DNA from: G965226155 sp965226155
GTDB lineage: Bacteria > Pseudomonadota > Gammaproteobacteria > Eutrophobiales > Eutrophobiaceae
Direction: 5' to 3'
Assembly (NCBI GenBank): GCA_965226155.1
Contig: OZ245331.1
Location: 1,364,001 to 1,428,000, forward strand
Length of the DNA: 64,000 nt
The notes beneath the pieces are model-generated. The model did no database searches and had not been told where the DNA came from. It was given only the letters and a program-made list of their open reading frames with translations. Numbering within the stretch: position 1 is the stretch's first letter; each line of letters begins with the position of its first letter. This document shows positions 1 to 9,737 of this stretch, one piece after another. A program made the translations under genes and the position numbers.

Positions 1-1256
1 CATTGCCAGTTATATATATTCCCGATCTCCGTATGCGGGTGGGAATCATTGCAGACCGGTTTTATGGTGAGCCTTCGCAGGAATTAAAGGTAATCGGTGT
101 TACAGGGACTAACGGAAAGACATCAGTGTGTCACTTCATAGCACAAGCATTATCTAATCAGGGAGAAAGAATTGTAGGTGTCATCGGAACTTTAGGGTAT
201 GGCGGTTATGGAAAACTGGAAGCTGGATCAAATACCACGCCTGATGCAGTTAACGTCCATAGGTTGTTGTCCTGTTTCCGGGATAAAACTGCCGAATATG
301 TGGTAATGGAAGTTTCCTCGCACGCGCTTGAACAGTACCGTGTTTCAGGAGTCAGGTTTGATACTGTCGTTTTTACAAACTTGAGCCATGATCATCTGGA
401 TTATCACGATGATATGGATGCTTATGCTAATACAAAGAAAAAACTGTTCCAGATGGAAGGTCTTAAAGGTGCAGTAATAAATATTGATGACCATCTTGGA
501 AAGCAGTTGGTGTCAACATTAAAAGGTAATGTGCCAGTAATCAGCTATGGGGTAGCCAAAGATAGAGGTGATGGTCTATCACCTGAAGTGAAGGCCATTG
601 TAACTAATGAAGATACTCATACGCTGACACTCGATATCACCAGTCCCTGGGGTGCGGGAGAGCTTTCGGCCAATCTAACCGGCTCATTTAATGCTTATAA
701 CTTGCTTGCTGTCTTGAGTGTTATCTGTCAGCAAAATATTCCATTTGCAGAAGCATTAAAACGGTTGTCTCGGGTTACGTGTATTCCTGGACGAATGGAA
801 TGTTTCAACAATGCCAATTCAGCTAGCATTTTTGTTGATTATGCACATACTCCAGATGCCTTGCAGCAGGCTCTTGTATCATTGCGAAAATTGTGTAGCG
901 GTAAGCTTATTTGTGTTTTCGGGTGCGGAGGTGATAGGGACAAAGGAAAACGGCCGTTGATGGGACAAATTTCAGAGTCTTTTTCGGACAAAGTTATTCT
1001 AACGAGTGATAACCCTAGAAGTGAACCACCGAATGAAATCATTCTCGACATCCTCACGGGTATTCAAAACAAGGATTTGGTTGAAGTTGAACCAGATCGG
1101 GACTTGGCAATACAGACTGCTGTTAAGTTGGCTCATGTTAATGACATCGTTTTGATTGCAGGAAAAGGCCATGAAACCTACCAGGATATAAATGGAGTAA
1201 AGATTCCTTTCAGTGATCGTCAATTAGCACGAAATATTCTGGAGTTACTAGCATGA
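1..1256 (+). CDS. murE: UDP-N-acetylmuramoyl-tripeptide synthetase (5' partial)
   Basis: Cytoplasmic Mur ligase that adds the third residue, predicted to be meso-diaminopimelate, to UDP-MurNAc-L-Ala-D-Glu. The frame is open to the window edge and the visible 417 residues lack roughly the first 70-80 of a normal protein of about 490, so the true start lies upstream. The ATP-binding loop GTNGKT is at visible residues 35-40, the central-domain run EVSSHAL follows, and the C-terminal domain carries DNPRSEPPN near 336-344. In this family DNPR marks specificity for meso-DAP rather than lysine. The stop overlaps the murF start in an ATGA, so translation is probably coupled. It is the first visible gene of the dcw operon and shows no lesion. 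Confidence 0.97.
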   Translation, partial: LPVIYIPDLRMRVGIIADRFYGEPSQELKVIGVTGTNGKTSVCHFIAQALSNQGERIVGVIGTLGYGGYGKLEAGSNTTPDAVNVHRLLSCFRDKTAEYVVMEVSSHALEQYRVSGVRFDTVVFTNLSHDHLDYHDDMDAYANTKKKLFQMEGLKGAVINIDDHLGKQLVSTLKGNVPVISYGVAKDRGDGLSPEVKAIVTNEDTHTLTLDITSPWGAGELSANLTGSFNAYNLLAVLSVICQQNIPFAEALKRLSRVTCIPGRMECFNNANSASIFVDYAHTPDALQQALVSLRKLCSGKLICVFGCGGDRDKGKRPLMGQISESFSDKVILTSDNPRSEPPNEIILDILTGIQNKDLVEVEPDRDLAIQTAVKLAHVNDIVLIAGKGHETYQDINGVKIPFSDRQLARNILELLA

Positions 1257-2611
1257 TTTCTATGCGTTTGTCTGAAGCTGCAGCTAGAGTTGAAGGCGAA
1301 TTGTCTGGGTTAGACACATTATTTACTGGTTGTAGTATAGATAGTCGTTCAATTCGGAATGGTGAATTATTTATTGCATTGCATGGCAAGCATTTTGATG
1401 GTCATTCATTCATCCAATCCGCAAGAGATGCAGGAGCTTCTGCCGCACTGGTAGAACAAAATGACACGACTGATGATCTGCCGTATGTGATCGTAAAGAA
1501 TTCGAGAGCGGCAATGGCAAAACTAGCAAGTCAGTGGCGTGGTGTCTTCAGTATTCCCGTGATTGCAGTGACTGGTAGTAATGGGAAAACCACCGTTAAA
1601 GAAATGATTACCTCCATCCTGAATATTTCTGCACCGGTACTGTCAACTACAGGTAATTTGAACAACGAGATTGGTGTGCCGCTGACATTATTCGGTTTAG
1701 ATAATAAACATAGATACGCTGTTATCGAAATGGGAGCAAATCACCCCGGTGAGATAGCATTTTTAAGTAACATAGCCAGGCCGACAGTCGTATTGATTAC
1801 CCAATGTGCACCGGCACACCTGAAAGGTTTTGGCTCCATCGAAGGAGTTGCACAAGCCAAGGCTGAAATATATTCAGGTCTGACAAAGGCAGGGATCGCT
1901 GTAGTGAATGCAGACGATCATTATGCAAACATCTACAAAGATTCAGCAAAGTACAATCCGCAAATCAGTTTTGGAATAAAAAAACAGGCGGATGTTTCAG
2001 CAGATAATATTATTTTCGATCATGAATATAGTAAAACGAGTTTCATGTTGCATGCCTCAACGGGTTCGATCAGCATTTCTTTATCACTTCTTGGACATCA
2101 CAATGTGATGAATTCGCTCGCAGCAGCGGCATCATGTATTGCAATCAACATTCCACTCGAAACGATTCAAACTGGCCTTGAAAAAGTGTCAAGCATAAAG
2201 GGGCGGATGTATCTGAAAAGTTCAAAGAACGGCATACGCATATTCGATGATACCTATAATGCAAACCCTGGTTCTCTTAGTGCTGGGCTGGAAGTACTTT
2301 CAAGATATCCAGGAAGAAAATGGCTGGTATTGGGTGATATGGGAGAACTAGGTACTTCAGAAAAAGAGTTGCATCAACGGGCAGGAGAAACCATACGTAA
2401 CTATGGTATCGAGAGGTTATATACATTGGGCGAGTTAGCTCGGTTTTCTTCAGAAAGTTTTGGTAGCGGTGCAATTCATTTCGATCATATTGATCAACTC
2501 GTCAGTTCATTGAAGGATGATCTGCCAGCAGAAACTACGTTGCTAGTTAAGGGTTCAAGGGCAATGGAAATGGACAGAATTGTATCTAACTTAACAGAGG
2601 GGAGCGATTAA
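1253..2611 (+). CDS. murF: UDP-MurNAc-tripeptide--D-Ala-D-Ala ligase
   Basis: Adds D-alanyl-D-alanine to UDP-MurNAc-tripeptide, the last cytoplasmic step of the stem peptide. At 452 residues it has the usual length. The Mur-ligase ATP loop TGSNGKTT lies near residues 106-113, EMGANHPGEI marks the central domain, and DDTYNANPGS followed by VLGDMGELG is typical of the MurF C-terminal domain. The start ATG at 1253 overlaps the murE stop; a second ATG at 1262 is possible. mraY begins three bases after the stop. Intact. Confidence 0.97.
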   Translation: MISMRLSEAAARVEGELSGLDTLFTGCSIDSRSIRNGELFIALHGKHFDGHSFIQSARDAGASAALVEQNDTTDDLPYVIVKNSRAAMAKLASQWRGVFSIPVIAVTGSNGKTTVKEMITSILNISAPVLSTTGNLNNEIGVPLTLFGLDNKHRYAVIEMGANHPGEIAFLSNIARPTVVLITQCAPAHLKGFGSIEGVAQAKAEIYSGLTKAGIAVVNADDHYANIYKDSAKYNPQISFGIKKQADVSADNIIFDHEYSKTSFMLHASTGSISISLSLLGHHNVMNSLAAAASCIAINIPLETIQTGLEKVSSIKGRMYLKSSKNGIRIFDDTYNANPGSLSAGLEVLSRYPGRKWLVLGDMGELGTSEKELHQRAGETIRNYGIERLYTLGELARFSSESFGSGAIHFDHIDQLVSSLKDDLPAETTLLVKGSRAMEMDRIVSNLTEGSD

Positions 2612-2614
2612 CCC

Positions 2615-3697
2615 ATGTTATTGTGGCTATCAGAGTACCTAGTCCAGTTTTATAGCGGATTTAATGTATTTTTATATATAACACTGCGCACTATCCTTGG
2701 AACGTTAACTTCTTTATTCATTGCACTAGTAGTAGGTCCGTCGCTTATTGCGAAACTAGGGAAATACAATGTTGAACAGGTAGTCCGAGATGATGGTCCT
2801 GAAACACATTTGATTAAAGCAGGGACACCTACCATGGGTGGGGTGCTGATTATAATTTCAATAGCATTTGGCACGTTATGCTGGGCAGACCTATCCAATC
2901 GATTTGTCTTAGTGGTAAGTGCAGTAACCTTAGCATTTGGGGTCATCGGATATATTGATGACTACAAAAAAATTGTCAGGCGCGATCCGACAGGGCTACG
3001 GGCCAGATGGAAATATTTTTGGCAGTCTATAGTTGGACTGTCGGCCGCACTGTTTTTATTTTATTCCGCTCAGGTATCTACTGAAACTCAGTTGATATTT
3101 CCCTTTATTAAAAGTTTCAATCTTGAATTAGGGTGGGTGTTCGTGATCCTTGCTTATTTCGTCATCGTTGGTGCAAGTAATGCGGTAAACCTAACTGATG
3201 GTCTTGACGGTCTTGCGATACTTCCCACGGTGATGGTAGCTGCTGCCCTAGCAATATTTGCTTACGTAGCAGGTAATGTCAGGTTTGCAGATTATCTTGG
3301 AATCCCTTATGTCCCTGGTGCCGGAGAAGTTTGTGTAGTTTGCGGAGCGATAGTCGGTTCGGGTTTAGGGTTTCTGTGGTTTAACACATATCCCGCACAA
3401 GTTTTTATGGGAGACATCGGTGCGCTGGCATTGGGTGCGGCACTCGGAGTCATTGCGGTTGTTGTGCGGCAGGAAATTGTCTTGTTTATCATGGGTGGCG
3501 TTTTCGTTATTGAAACAGTTTCCGTTATTTTACAGGTGGGCTCTTTCAAACTGACAGGTAAAAGATTGTTTAGAATGGCTCCACTGCATCATCATTATGA
3601 ATTGAAAGGGTGGCCAGAACCGCGAGTAATAGTACGCTTTTGGATTATCACTTTTATTTTGGTATTAATCGGTCTTACAAGCCTGAAAATCCGTTGA
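2615..3697 (+). CDS. mraY: Phospho-N-acetylmuramoyl-pentapeptide transferase
   Basis: Integral inner-membrane enzyme that transfers phospho-MurNAc-pentapeptide to undecaprenyl phosphate, forming lipid I. Its 360 residues match the family length exactly. The magnesium and substrate motifs are in place: DDYKK at about 115-119, NLTDGLDGLA in the middle, and MGDIGAL with the catalytic Asp at about 267. The histidine-rich PLHHHYELKG motif sits near the C-terminus. About ten hydrophobic segments are visible. It lies between murF and murD in standard dcw order. Confidence 0.98.
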   Translation: MLLWLSEYLVQFYSGFNVFLYITLRTILGTLTSLFIALVVGPSLIAKLGKYNVEQVVRDDGPETHLIKAGTPTMGGVLIIISIAFGTLCWADLSNRFVLVVSAVTLAFGVIGYIDDYKKIVRRDPTGLRARWKYFWQSIVGLSAALFLFYSAQVSTETQLIFPFIKSFNLELGWVFVILAYFVIVGASNAVNLTDGLDGLAILPTVMVAAALAIFAYVAGNVRFADYLGIPYVPGAGEVCVVCGAIVGSGLGFLWFNTYPAQVFMGDIGALALGAALGVIAVVVRQEIVLFIMGGVFVIETVSVILQVGSFKLTGKRLFRMAPLHHHYELKGWPEPRVIVRFWIITFILVLIGLTSLKIR

Positions 3698-3707
3698 TAT
3701 TAGCATC

Positions 3708-5102
3708 ATGAGTGCAAAAACAATTTTAAAATTCTCTACGGATATGAAAAGCAAACAATTTGAGACGATCATAATTGGACTTGGGAAGACCGGGTACTCA
3801 TGTGCGCAATTTTTAGCAAAACAGGAGAAATCATTCGCAGTAGTTGACAGCCGCACACAGCCGCCCAACTTAGAGAGGTTCAGGGATACTTATCCAGATA
3901 TACCGTTATATCTGGGTGATTTTGACGGCGGAATTCTAGCTGCTGCTGAAGAAATTATAATCAGCCCGGGTGTTTCACCTGACAACCCAGCAATTCAGTC
4001 TGCACTTGCTAGTGGTACTGACATGATTGGTGATATTGAGTTATTTGCTAGAAACGCTAAGGCACCCGTTATTGCAGTTACTGGTTCGAATGGAAAGAGT
4101 ACGGTATCGACACTAGTTAGCATGATGGTAGAAGAATCAGGCCTGAAGGTTTTGCTGGGTGGAAATATTGGAATGCCAGCACTAACTCTTTTAGATCAAG
4201 ACATCCCAGACTATTACGTCCTTGAACTGTCAAGCTTTCAACTAGAAACAGTAAAGTCACTAAACGCAATAGCAGCCGTGATACTGAATATCAGTGCCGA
4301 TCACATGGATCGGTATCCGAATATCACGCGGTATGCTGCTATAAAGGAAAAGATATACCAAGGTACCGGCTATACAGTTATCAATTACGATGACAGTCTA
4401 GTTACAGGGATGCAGCGTAACGAAAGAAAAGTCATCGGCTATTCCCTAAATATACCAGACACCGACAAGTTTGGTTTAACGGTATCTGGGGCCACAGAAT
4501 GGTTAAGTCACGGTAATCAGTTGTTATTACCGGTAACCGAATTGCAGATAAAAGGCAGGCATAACTACTCAAATGCTCTGGCAGCGCTGAGTCTTGGTCA
4601 CGCTATCGGACTGCCGATTAATAATTGTATAGCGGCATTAAAAAAATTCTCAGGTCTAGCACACAGGTTTGATTTGGTTAAATCTATTAAGGGCGTTGAT
4701 TGGATAAATGATTCAAAGGCCACTAACCCGAATGCTTCCTGCGCGGCGATTGAGGGATTGAATGCGGATAATAATCTGATATTGATAGCTGGTGGCGAAG
4801 GAAAAGATGCGGATTTTTCTCCGTTAAAGGAATCAGTGAAAGGTCGTGTCCGCGAATTTATTTTAATTGGACGTGATGCAAAGAAAATAGCCGCCGCCCT
4901 GGAGAAGCAAAGTAATATTTGTTTTGCAACCACTATGGATGCAGCAGTGTATTCTGCAGCCAAGCTAGCGCGGCCAGGCGATAAAGTATTGTTGTCGCCA
5001 GCATGTGCAAGTTTTGACATGTTTAGTGATTATCAGGATCGCGGAAGGGCATTTATAGAGTCTGCAAATAAACTTGAAGAAAAGGATTTCCACCATGATT
5101 AG
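3708..5102 (+). CDS. murD: UDP-N-acetylmuramoylalanine--D-glutamate ligase
   Basis: Cytoplasmic Mur ligase that adds D-glutamate to UDP-MurNAc-L-alanine. The N-terminal nucleotide-fold motif IIGLGKTGYS is near residue 22, the ATP loop TGSNGKST near 125-132, and the conserved WINDSKATNPNA in the C-terminal half. The protein is 464 residues from the ATG at 3708, slightly long for the family; the internal ATG at 3744 (MKSKQF) would give a more usual N-terminus and is an alternative start. The 3' end overlaps ftsW by 8 bases. Confidence 0.96.
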   Translation: MSAKTILKFSTDMKSKQFETIIIGLGKTGYSCAQFLAKQEKSFAVVDSRTQPPNLERFRDTYPDIPLYLGDFDGGILAAAEEIIISPGVSPDNPAIQSALASGTDMIGDIELFARNAKAPVIAVTGSNGKSTVSTLVSMMVEESGLKVLLGGNIGMPALTLLDQDIPDYYVLELSSFQLETVKSLNAIAAVILNISADHMDRYPNITRYAAIKEKIYQGTGYTVINYDDSLVTGMQRNERKVIGYSLNIPDTDKFGLTVSGATEWLSHGNQLLLPVTELQIKGRHNYSNALAALSLGHAIGLPINNCIAALKKFSGLAHRFDLVKSIKGVDWINDSKATNPNASCAAIEGLNADNNLILIAGGEGKDADFSPLKESVKGRVREFILIGRDAKKIAAALEKQSNICFATTMDAAVYSAAKLARPGDKVLLSPACASFDMFSDYQDRGRAFIESANKLEEKDFHHD

Positions 5103-6291
5103 AAGTCAGGCAAGTGTAATAGAGTATCCAGCCTCAAGAAACCACCCTGAATTTAGATATGACATATTACTTATCTCCATTAGTATTTTGGTTATCATGA
5201 TTGGACTGATATTAGTTGCCTCGACATCAATAACTATTGCTGAAAGTCGGTTTTCTGACCCCCTTTATTATTTCTGGCGACAATTAATATCTGTATTAAT
5301 AGGTTTTACGGCAGCATTTCTGATTATTAATACGCCTCTGGATGTATGGCAAAAGCTGAGCTTTTTATTTCTTATTATTGCAGTTATTTTTTTGATAGCT
5401 GCTCTCGTGCCAGGGATAGGGAGGGAAGTAAATGGCAGTATGCGCTGGATTAAACTTGGACCGATTAATATTCAAAGTTCAGAGGTCGCAAAACTCTGTG
5501 TCATTGTGTATTTGGCAGGCTATATGATTCGACATGGAGAAAATATTCGTACCAGTTTTGCGGGGTTTATCCGACCCATTCTAGTTTTGACGTTTGTTTC
5601 AGGATTATTACTACTCGAGCCTGATTACGGCTCAACTGTTGTTATTTTTGCGACAGCCCTTGGAATGCTATTTATGGGGGGTGTTCCATTGAGTCGATTT
5701 TTTGTATGGGTTGCAATGGCTACTACTATCCTCATCAGTCTAGCAGTTCTTTCGCCTTATCGAATGCAGCGACTTACCAGTTTTCTTGATCCCTGGCAGG
5801 ATCCTTTCAATACTGGGTTCCAGTTAACGCAAGCATTAATTGCCTTTGGAAGGGGAGATTGGTTTGGAGTTGGTTTAGGAAGCAGTGTTCAGAAATTATT
5901 TTATCTTCCTGAAGCACATACCGATTTCGTATTCGCGGTTTTCGCAGAGGAGTTCGGGCTTGCGGGTGTCACTCTGATGGTGTCGATTTATTTTATTATT
6001 GTTTGGCGGGCATTCCTCATTGCTCAATTTGCACATCAAGCAGGAAAACTCTTTTCTGCTTATCTAGCGTATGGGATCGGGCTAGTTATAGGCATACAGG
6101 CATTTATTAATATCGGTGTAAATATGGGTGTGCTACCAACCAAAGGACTGACTTTGCCACTCTTGAGTTATGGTAATAACAGCATGGTTGTAACATGCAT
6201 GTTAATCGCGTTGTTAATACGAGTTCAGTTTGAAAACCAAGCGTTAAGAAAAAAATCATTACCGGTCAAGGCCAATAAATATGACAGCTAA
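5095..6291 (+). CDS. ftsW: Division septum glycosyltransferase FtsW (SEDS family)
   Basis: Polytopic SEDS protein that polymerises lipid II at the septum together with its partner PBP3/FtsI. About ten hydrophobic segments are visible. SEDS signatures include SMRWIKLGPINIQSSEVAKL, LLEPDYGSTVV and LPEAHTDFVFAVFAEE, in which the Asp near residue 277 corresponds to the catalytic one. I chose the ATG at 5095, overlapping the murD stop; an in-frame TTG at 5074 would add seven residues. One oddity: the usually conserved YGGSS of the last periplasmic loop reads SYGNNSM here. Overlaps murG by 11 bases. Confidence 0.96.
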   Translation: MIRSQASVIEYPASRNHPEFRYDILLISISILVIMIGLILVASTSITIAESRFSDPLYYFWRQLISVLIGFTAAFLIINTPLDVWQKLSFLFLIIAVIFLIAALVPGIGREVNGSMRWIKLGPINIQSSEVAKLCVIVYLAGYMIRHGENIRTSFAGFIRPILVLTFVSGLLLLEPDYGSTVVIFATALGMLFMGGVPLSRFFVWVAMATTILISLAVLSPYRMQRLTSFLDPWQDPFNTGFQLTQALIAFGRGDWFGVGLGSSVQKLFYLPEAHTDFVFAVFAEEFGLAGVTLMVSIYFIIVWRAFLIAQFAHQAGKLFSAYLAYGIGLVIGIQAFINIGVNMGVLPTKGLTLPLLSYGNNSMVVTCMLIALLIRVQFENQALRKKSLPVKANKYDS

Positions 6292-7366
6292 ACCTGTACT
6301 AATAATGGCAGGCGGTACGGGCGGACACGTGTTCCCAGCGCTTGCGGTTGCCGAATATTTGCGCGACCAAGGTATAGAACTTTTTTGGTTAGGTACTAAC
6401 TCTGGGTTAGAGTCAAGAATCATTCCTGAAAAGCATATTCAGTTTTTGACGATCAAAATCAGTGGTCTACGTGGTAAGGGTTTAGCCCACCTGCTAATGT
6501 TTCCAATAATTTTATCGATTGCATTCATTCAGGCATTTAAATTGCTTACCAAGTATCGACCCTGTGTTGTGCTAGGTATGGGCGGTTATGTGAGTGGTCC
6601 TGGTGGAATTGCCGCCTGGTTGTTACGCATCCCACTATTGATACATGAACAAAATTCAGTTGCGGGGTTGACCAACCGGATACTGTCACGGTTGGCAAGA
6701 ACAGTCATGCTAGGGTTTCCCGGAACGCTACAAGGAAAAAAAATGCTGACTACCGGTAACCCGGTACGCCGGGATATATTAGATTTACCGTTACCTGAAC
6801 AGCGGTTTATGAATCGGGGTAGCCAGCCTCTTCGGCTACTCGTTCTTGGCGGAAGCCTTGGTGCGAGGGCTTTCAACGAAATCATACCCAGTATGATCAA
6901 GCAGATGCCCGAGAGAGTGAATATTGATGTACTGCATCAAACGGGAAAGCAAAATTACAATTCAACAAAATTATTGTACGAGGAACATCATTTAGATACA
7001 GAAAAAATATTGCCGTTTATTGATGATATGGCCCAAGCCTATGAATGGGCTGATGTTGTTTTATGTCGTGCTGGCGCACTAACCGTCAGCGAACTAAGCG
7101 TTGTTGGTATCGCTTCCATTCTGGTCCCTTATCCTTATGCGGTCGATGACCATCAAACATTTAATGCGAGATATCTGAGTGATTACGATTGTGCAATTCT
7201 CATAAAGCAGTCTGAGCTGAATGAAACAGGCCTGATAAAAGTGCTTTCTGAGTTTCATGATAGACGAATTCATTTGCTGGAAATGGCTAATATGACACGT
7301 AACCGGTCTTATCGCGATGCGACTATGGATGTAGGTGATGCCTGTATGAGGTTTGTCAATGCTTGA
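6281..7366 (+). CDS. murG: UDP-GlcNAc--lipid I N-acetylglucosaminyltransferase
   Basis: Peripheral inner-membrane GT28 enzyme that converts lipid I to lipid II. The first glycine-rich loop, MAGGTGGHVFPALAVA, is at residues 9-24. LVLGGSLGARAFNE is near the middle, and RAGALTVSEL, part of the UDP-GlcNAc site, is at about 262-271. The 361-residue length is normal. The start overlaps the end of ftsW and the stop overlaps murC, so translation is likely coupled throughout. Confidence 0.97.
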   Translation: MTAKPVLIMAGGTGGHVFPALAVAEYLRDQGIELFWLGTNSGLESRIIPEKHIQFLTIKISGLRGKGLAHLLMFPIILSIAFIQAFKLLTKYRPCVVLGMGGYVSGPGGIAAWLLRIPLLIHEQNSVAGLTNRILSRLARTVMLGFPGTLQGKKMLTTGNPVRRDILDLPLPEQRFMNRGSQPLRLLVLGGSLGARAFNEIIPSMIKQMPERVNIDVLHQTGKQNYNSTKLLYEEHHLDTEKILPFIDDMAQAYEWADVVLCRAGALTVSELSVVGIASILVPYPYAVDDHQTFNARYLSDYDCAILIKQSELNETGLIKVLSEFHDRRIHLLEMANMTRNRSYRDATMDVGDACMRFVNA

Positions 7367-8780
7367 GCGTAGCGACAGCATGATGACTAGAGTGCGGAAT
7401 ATCCATTTTGTTGGGATAGGTGGTGCAGGGATGTGTGGGATAGCAGAGATTCTACATAACCTAGGTTACGAAATATCCGGCTCTGATATCACGGAAAGTA
7501 GTGTTACAAGGCACATGCTAACGCAGGGTATTGACGTCAAACTTGGCCATGATGCCGGGCTGATCAATGGCGCTGATGTAATCGTTGTATCCAGTGCTGT
7601 ATCTGAGACTAACCCGGAAGTGATTGAAGCGCGCAAAAAGCGAATACCGGTAATTCCACGTGCTGAAATGCTGGCAGAAATAATGAGATTCCGTCTCGGT
7701 ATAGCTGTAGCCGGAACCCATGGTAAAACTACCACAACTAGTCTGATTGCAAGTTTACTTGCCGAAGGAGGCTTAGATCCTACCTATGTAATTGGTGGGC
7801 AGCTAAACAGCATTGGGTCAAATGCAAAATTGGGTAGCGGAAAATATCTAGTCGCCGAAGCAGATGAAAGTGATGCATCATTCCTTCACCTGCAGCCAGT
7901 CATGGCTGTGCTGACAAATATTGATGCCGATCATCTTGATGCATACAAAGGTGATTACACTTTATTGGAAGAAGCTTTTTGTAATTTTTTATTACGCCTG
8001 CCATTTTATGGAATGGCGTCGATATGTATCGACGACAATGGCGTCAGGGATATTGTAAAAGACATGACCAAACCGTTCATCACATACGGTATTGATCACC
8101 CGGCGGACTTCACTGCAAGTAATATCAAATATCAATATTCTCAATCTTCTTTCACTGTCTCTAGCCCGGAGCAGAAGGACTGGTTGGAAGTGAAACTGAA
8201 CCTACCTGGCAAGCATAATGTAATGAATGCACTAGGTGCGATTACAATTGCCGTTGAACTTGGTATTTCGAAAAGTGCGATTATCAAAGCAATGTCAGGA
8301 TTTCAAGGCATAGGTAGGCGTTGTAATCTTCTTGGTGAAATCATAATTGATTCGAGAAAAGCTTTGCTCATTGATGATTATGCTCACCATCCGAGTGAAA
8401 TTAAGTCAATTTTAAATGCAGTGCATACTGGATGGCCTGGTCGTCGTACTATTGTGGTTTTCCAGCCACATCGATTTACACGGACTAAGGATCTGTTTTC
8501 GGACTTCTGCAATGTCCTTACCGATATTGAAGTTCTCATTCTATTGAACATCTACCCGGCGGGTGAAGATCCCATTCCCGGTATAGATAGCCAATCACTT
8601 TGCAAGGCGCTATCACAGGGGGATGAATCTGATCCAATTTTAATTGATGATCGGAAAGATATTTTTTCTGTGTTACCAGGCCTCGTTAATGACAACGATA
8701 TTTTACTCATTATTGGAGCTGGGGATATCGGCAATCTTGGTCCTGAGCTTGTTGCTAAATATGGTATGGCTGTTCATTGA
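7359..8780 (+). CDS. murC: UDP-N-acetylmuramate--L-alanine ligase
   Basis: First cytoplasmic Mur ligase, joining L-alanine to UDP-MurNAc. The N-terminal fold motif HFVGIGGAGMCGIAEIL, ATP loop AGTHGKTTTTSL and the C-terminal DDYAHHPSEI are all present. I chose the ATG at 7359 because a GAGG at 7348-7351 lies 7 bases upstream; ATGs at 7380 and 7383 give shorter variants and a TTG at 7353 is also open. It overlaps the murG stop. Length of about 473 residues is typical. Confidence 0.96.
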   Translation: MLERSDSMMTRVRNIHFVGIGGAGMCGIAEILHNLGYEISGSDITESSVTRHMLTQGIDVKLGHDAGLINGADVIVVSSAVSETNPEVIEARKKRIPVIPRAEMLAEIMRFRLGIAVAGTHGKTTTTSLIASLLAEGGLDPTYVIGGQLNSIGSNAKLGSGKYLVAEADESDASFLHLQPVMAVLTNIDADHLDAYKGDYTLLEEAFCNFLLRLPFYGMASICIDDNGVRDIVKDMTKPFITYGIDHPADFTASNIKYQYSQSSFTVSSPEQKDWLEVKLNLPGKHNVMNALGAITIAVELGISKSAIIKAMSGFQGIGRRCNLLGEIIIDSRKALLIDDYAHHPSEIKSILNAVHTGWPGRRTIVVFQPHRFTRTKDLFSDFCNVLTDIEVLILLNIYPAGEDPIPGIDSQSLCKALSQGDESDPILIDDRKDIFSVLPGLVNDNDILLIIGAGDIGNLGPELVAKYGMAVH

Positions 8781-8789
8781 GAGATCTTA

Positions 8790-9737
8790 ATGATTTGTCA
8801 GCAAATTCAAAAAGAGAGAATACTTAATACAGATATGATTGATTCGTTAGTTATAAACAATGTTCGAGGCGAATTAAAATATGACGAGCCAATGTCTAGG
8901 TATACGTCTTGGCGTGTTGGTGGTCCAGCCGATCATTTTTTCAACCCTGCGGATGTTGATGACCTTAAAAATTTTTTACAGCTCGTCCCGGGAAATGAAC
9001 CACTAGTATGGATAGGACTGGGGAGTAATTTACTGGTAAGAGACGGTGGTATACGTGGCACGGTGATCACACTCAAGAATATTGTCGCTAGCATAGAGTC
9101 TTTATCTCCGGGTAGTTTTCGAATTGGAGCGGGTATCCCCTGCGCAAAAATTGCTAGGCATACCGCGAACGCTGGCTACACAGGAGCAGAATTCTTGGTT
9201 GGCATACCGGGAACTTTTGGTGGTGCCTTAGCAATGAATGCCGGCGCATTTGGATTTGAGACATGGGATATCGTAAATCAAGTCCTAACAATCAATCATA
9301 AGGGAGAGGAAGCCATTCGCGTTAAGGACGACTTTCGCATCGGCTACCGAACAGTCGACCAGCCACATATAGAATGGTTCTTGTCAGCTGATATTCAGCT
9401 CGCAACAGACGAGGATAACTTAGCTAATGAAACAATCCGCGAGCTTTTGGCAAAACGTAGCGAGACCCAGCCTATGGGGGAATCAAGCTGTGGTTCGGTT
9501 TTTAGGAACCCCGAAGTTGGAGATGTAGCGGCAAAGTTGATTGAATCATGTGGCCTCAAGTGTAAGCAGATAGGAAAAGCAATGGTTTCAGATAAGCATG
9601 CCAATTTCATCATCAATAAAGGTGATGCAAGTGCGAAAAATATCGAGGATCTGATCCTACATGTTCAGCAAACAGTTTATGAGAGGACCACAATCAGGCT
9701 GGTCCCTGAAGTTTGTATACTCGGAGATCAGGATTGA
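8790..9737 (+). CDS. murB: UDP-N-acetylenolpyruvoylglucosamine reductase
   Basis: FAD enzyme that reduces UDP-GlcNAc-enolpyruvate to UDP-MurNAc. The FAD-domain signatures SRYTSWRVGGPAD and GLGSNLLVRDGGI are near the N-terminus, GAEFLVGIPGTFGGALAMNAGA is in the middle and SCGSVFRNPE carries the proton-donor Ser. The C-terminus ends in VPEVCILGD. The ATG at 8790 gives 315 residues; an internal ATG at 8835 (MIDSLV) is also plausible because the first 15 residues are not conserved in type. The stop abuts the ddl start directly. Confidence 0.95.
   Translation: MICQQIQKERILNTDMIDSLVINNVRGELKYDEPMSRYTSWRVGGPADHFFNPADVDDLKNFLQLVPGNEPLVWIGLGSNLLVRDGGIRGTVITLKNIVASIESLSPGSFRIGAGIPCAKIARHTANAGYTGAEFLVGIPGTFGGALAMNAGAFGFETWDIVNQVLTINHKGEEAIRVKDDFRIGYRTVDQPHIEWFLSADIQLATDEDNLANETIRELLAKRSETQPMGESSCGSVFRNPEVGDVAAKLIESCGLKCKQIGKAMVSDKHANFIINKGDASAKNIEDLILHVQQTVYERTTIRLVPEVCILGDQD

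Noticed and set aside
4598..5020. 140-codon frame antisense to murD
   Set aside because: It lies wholly within a well-conserved gene and has no protein-family features.
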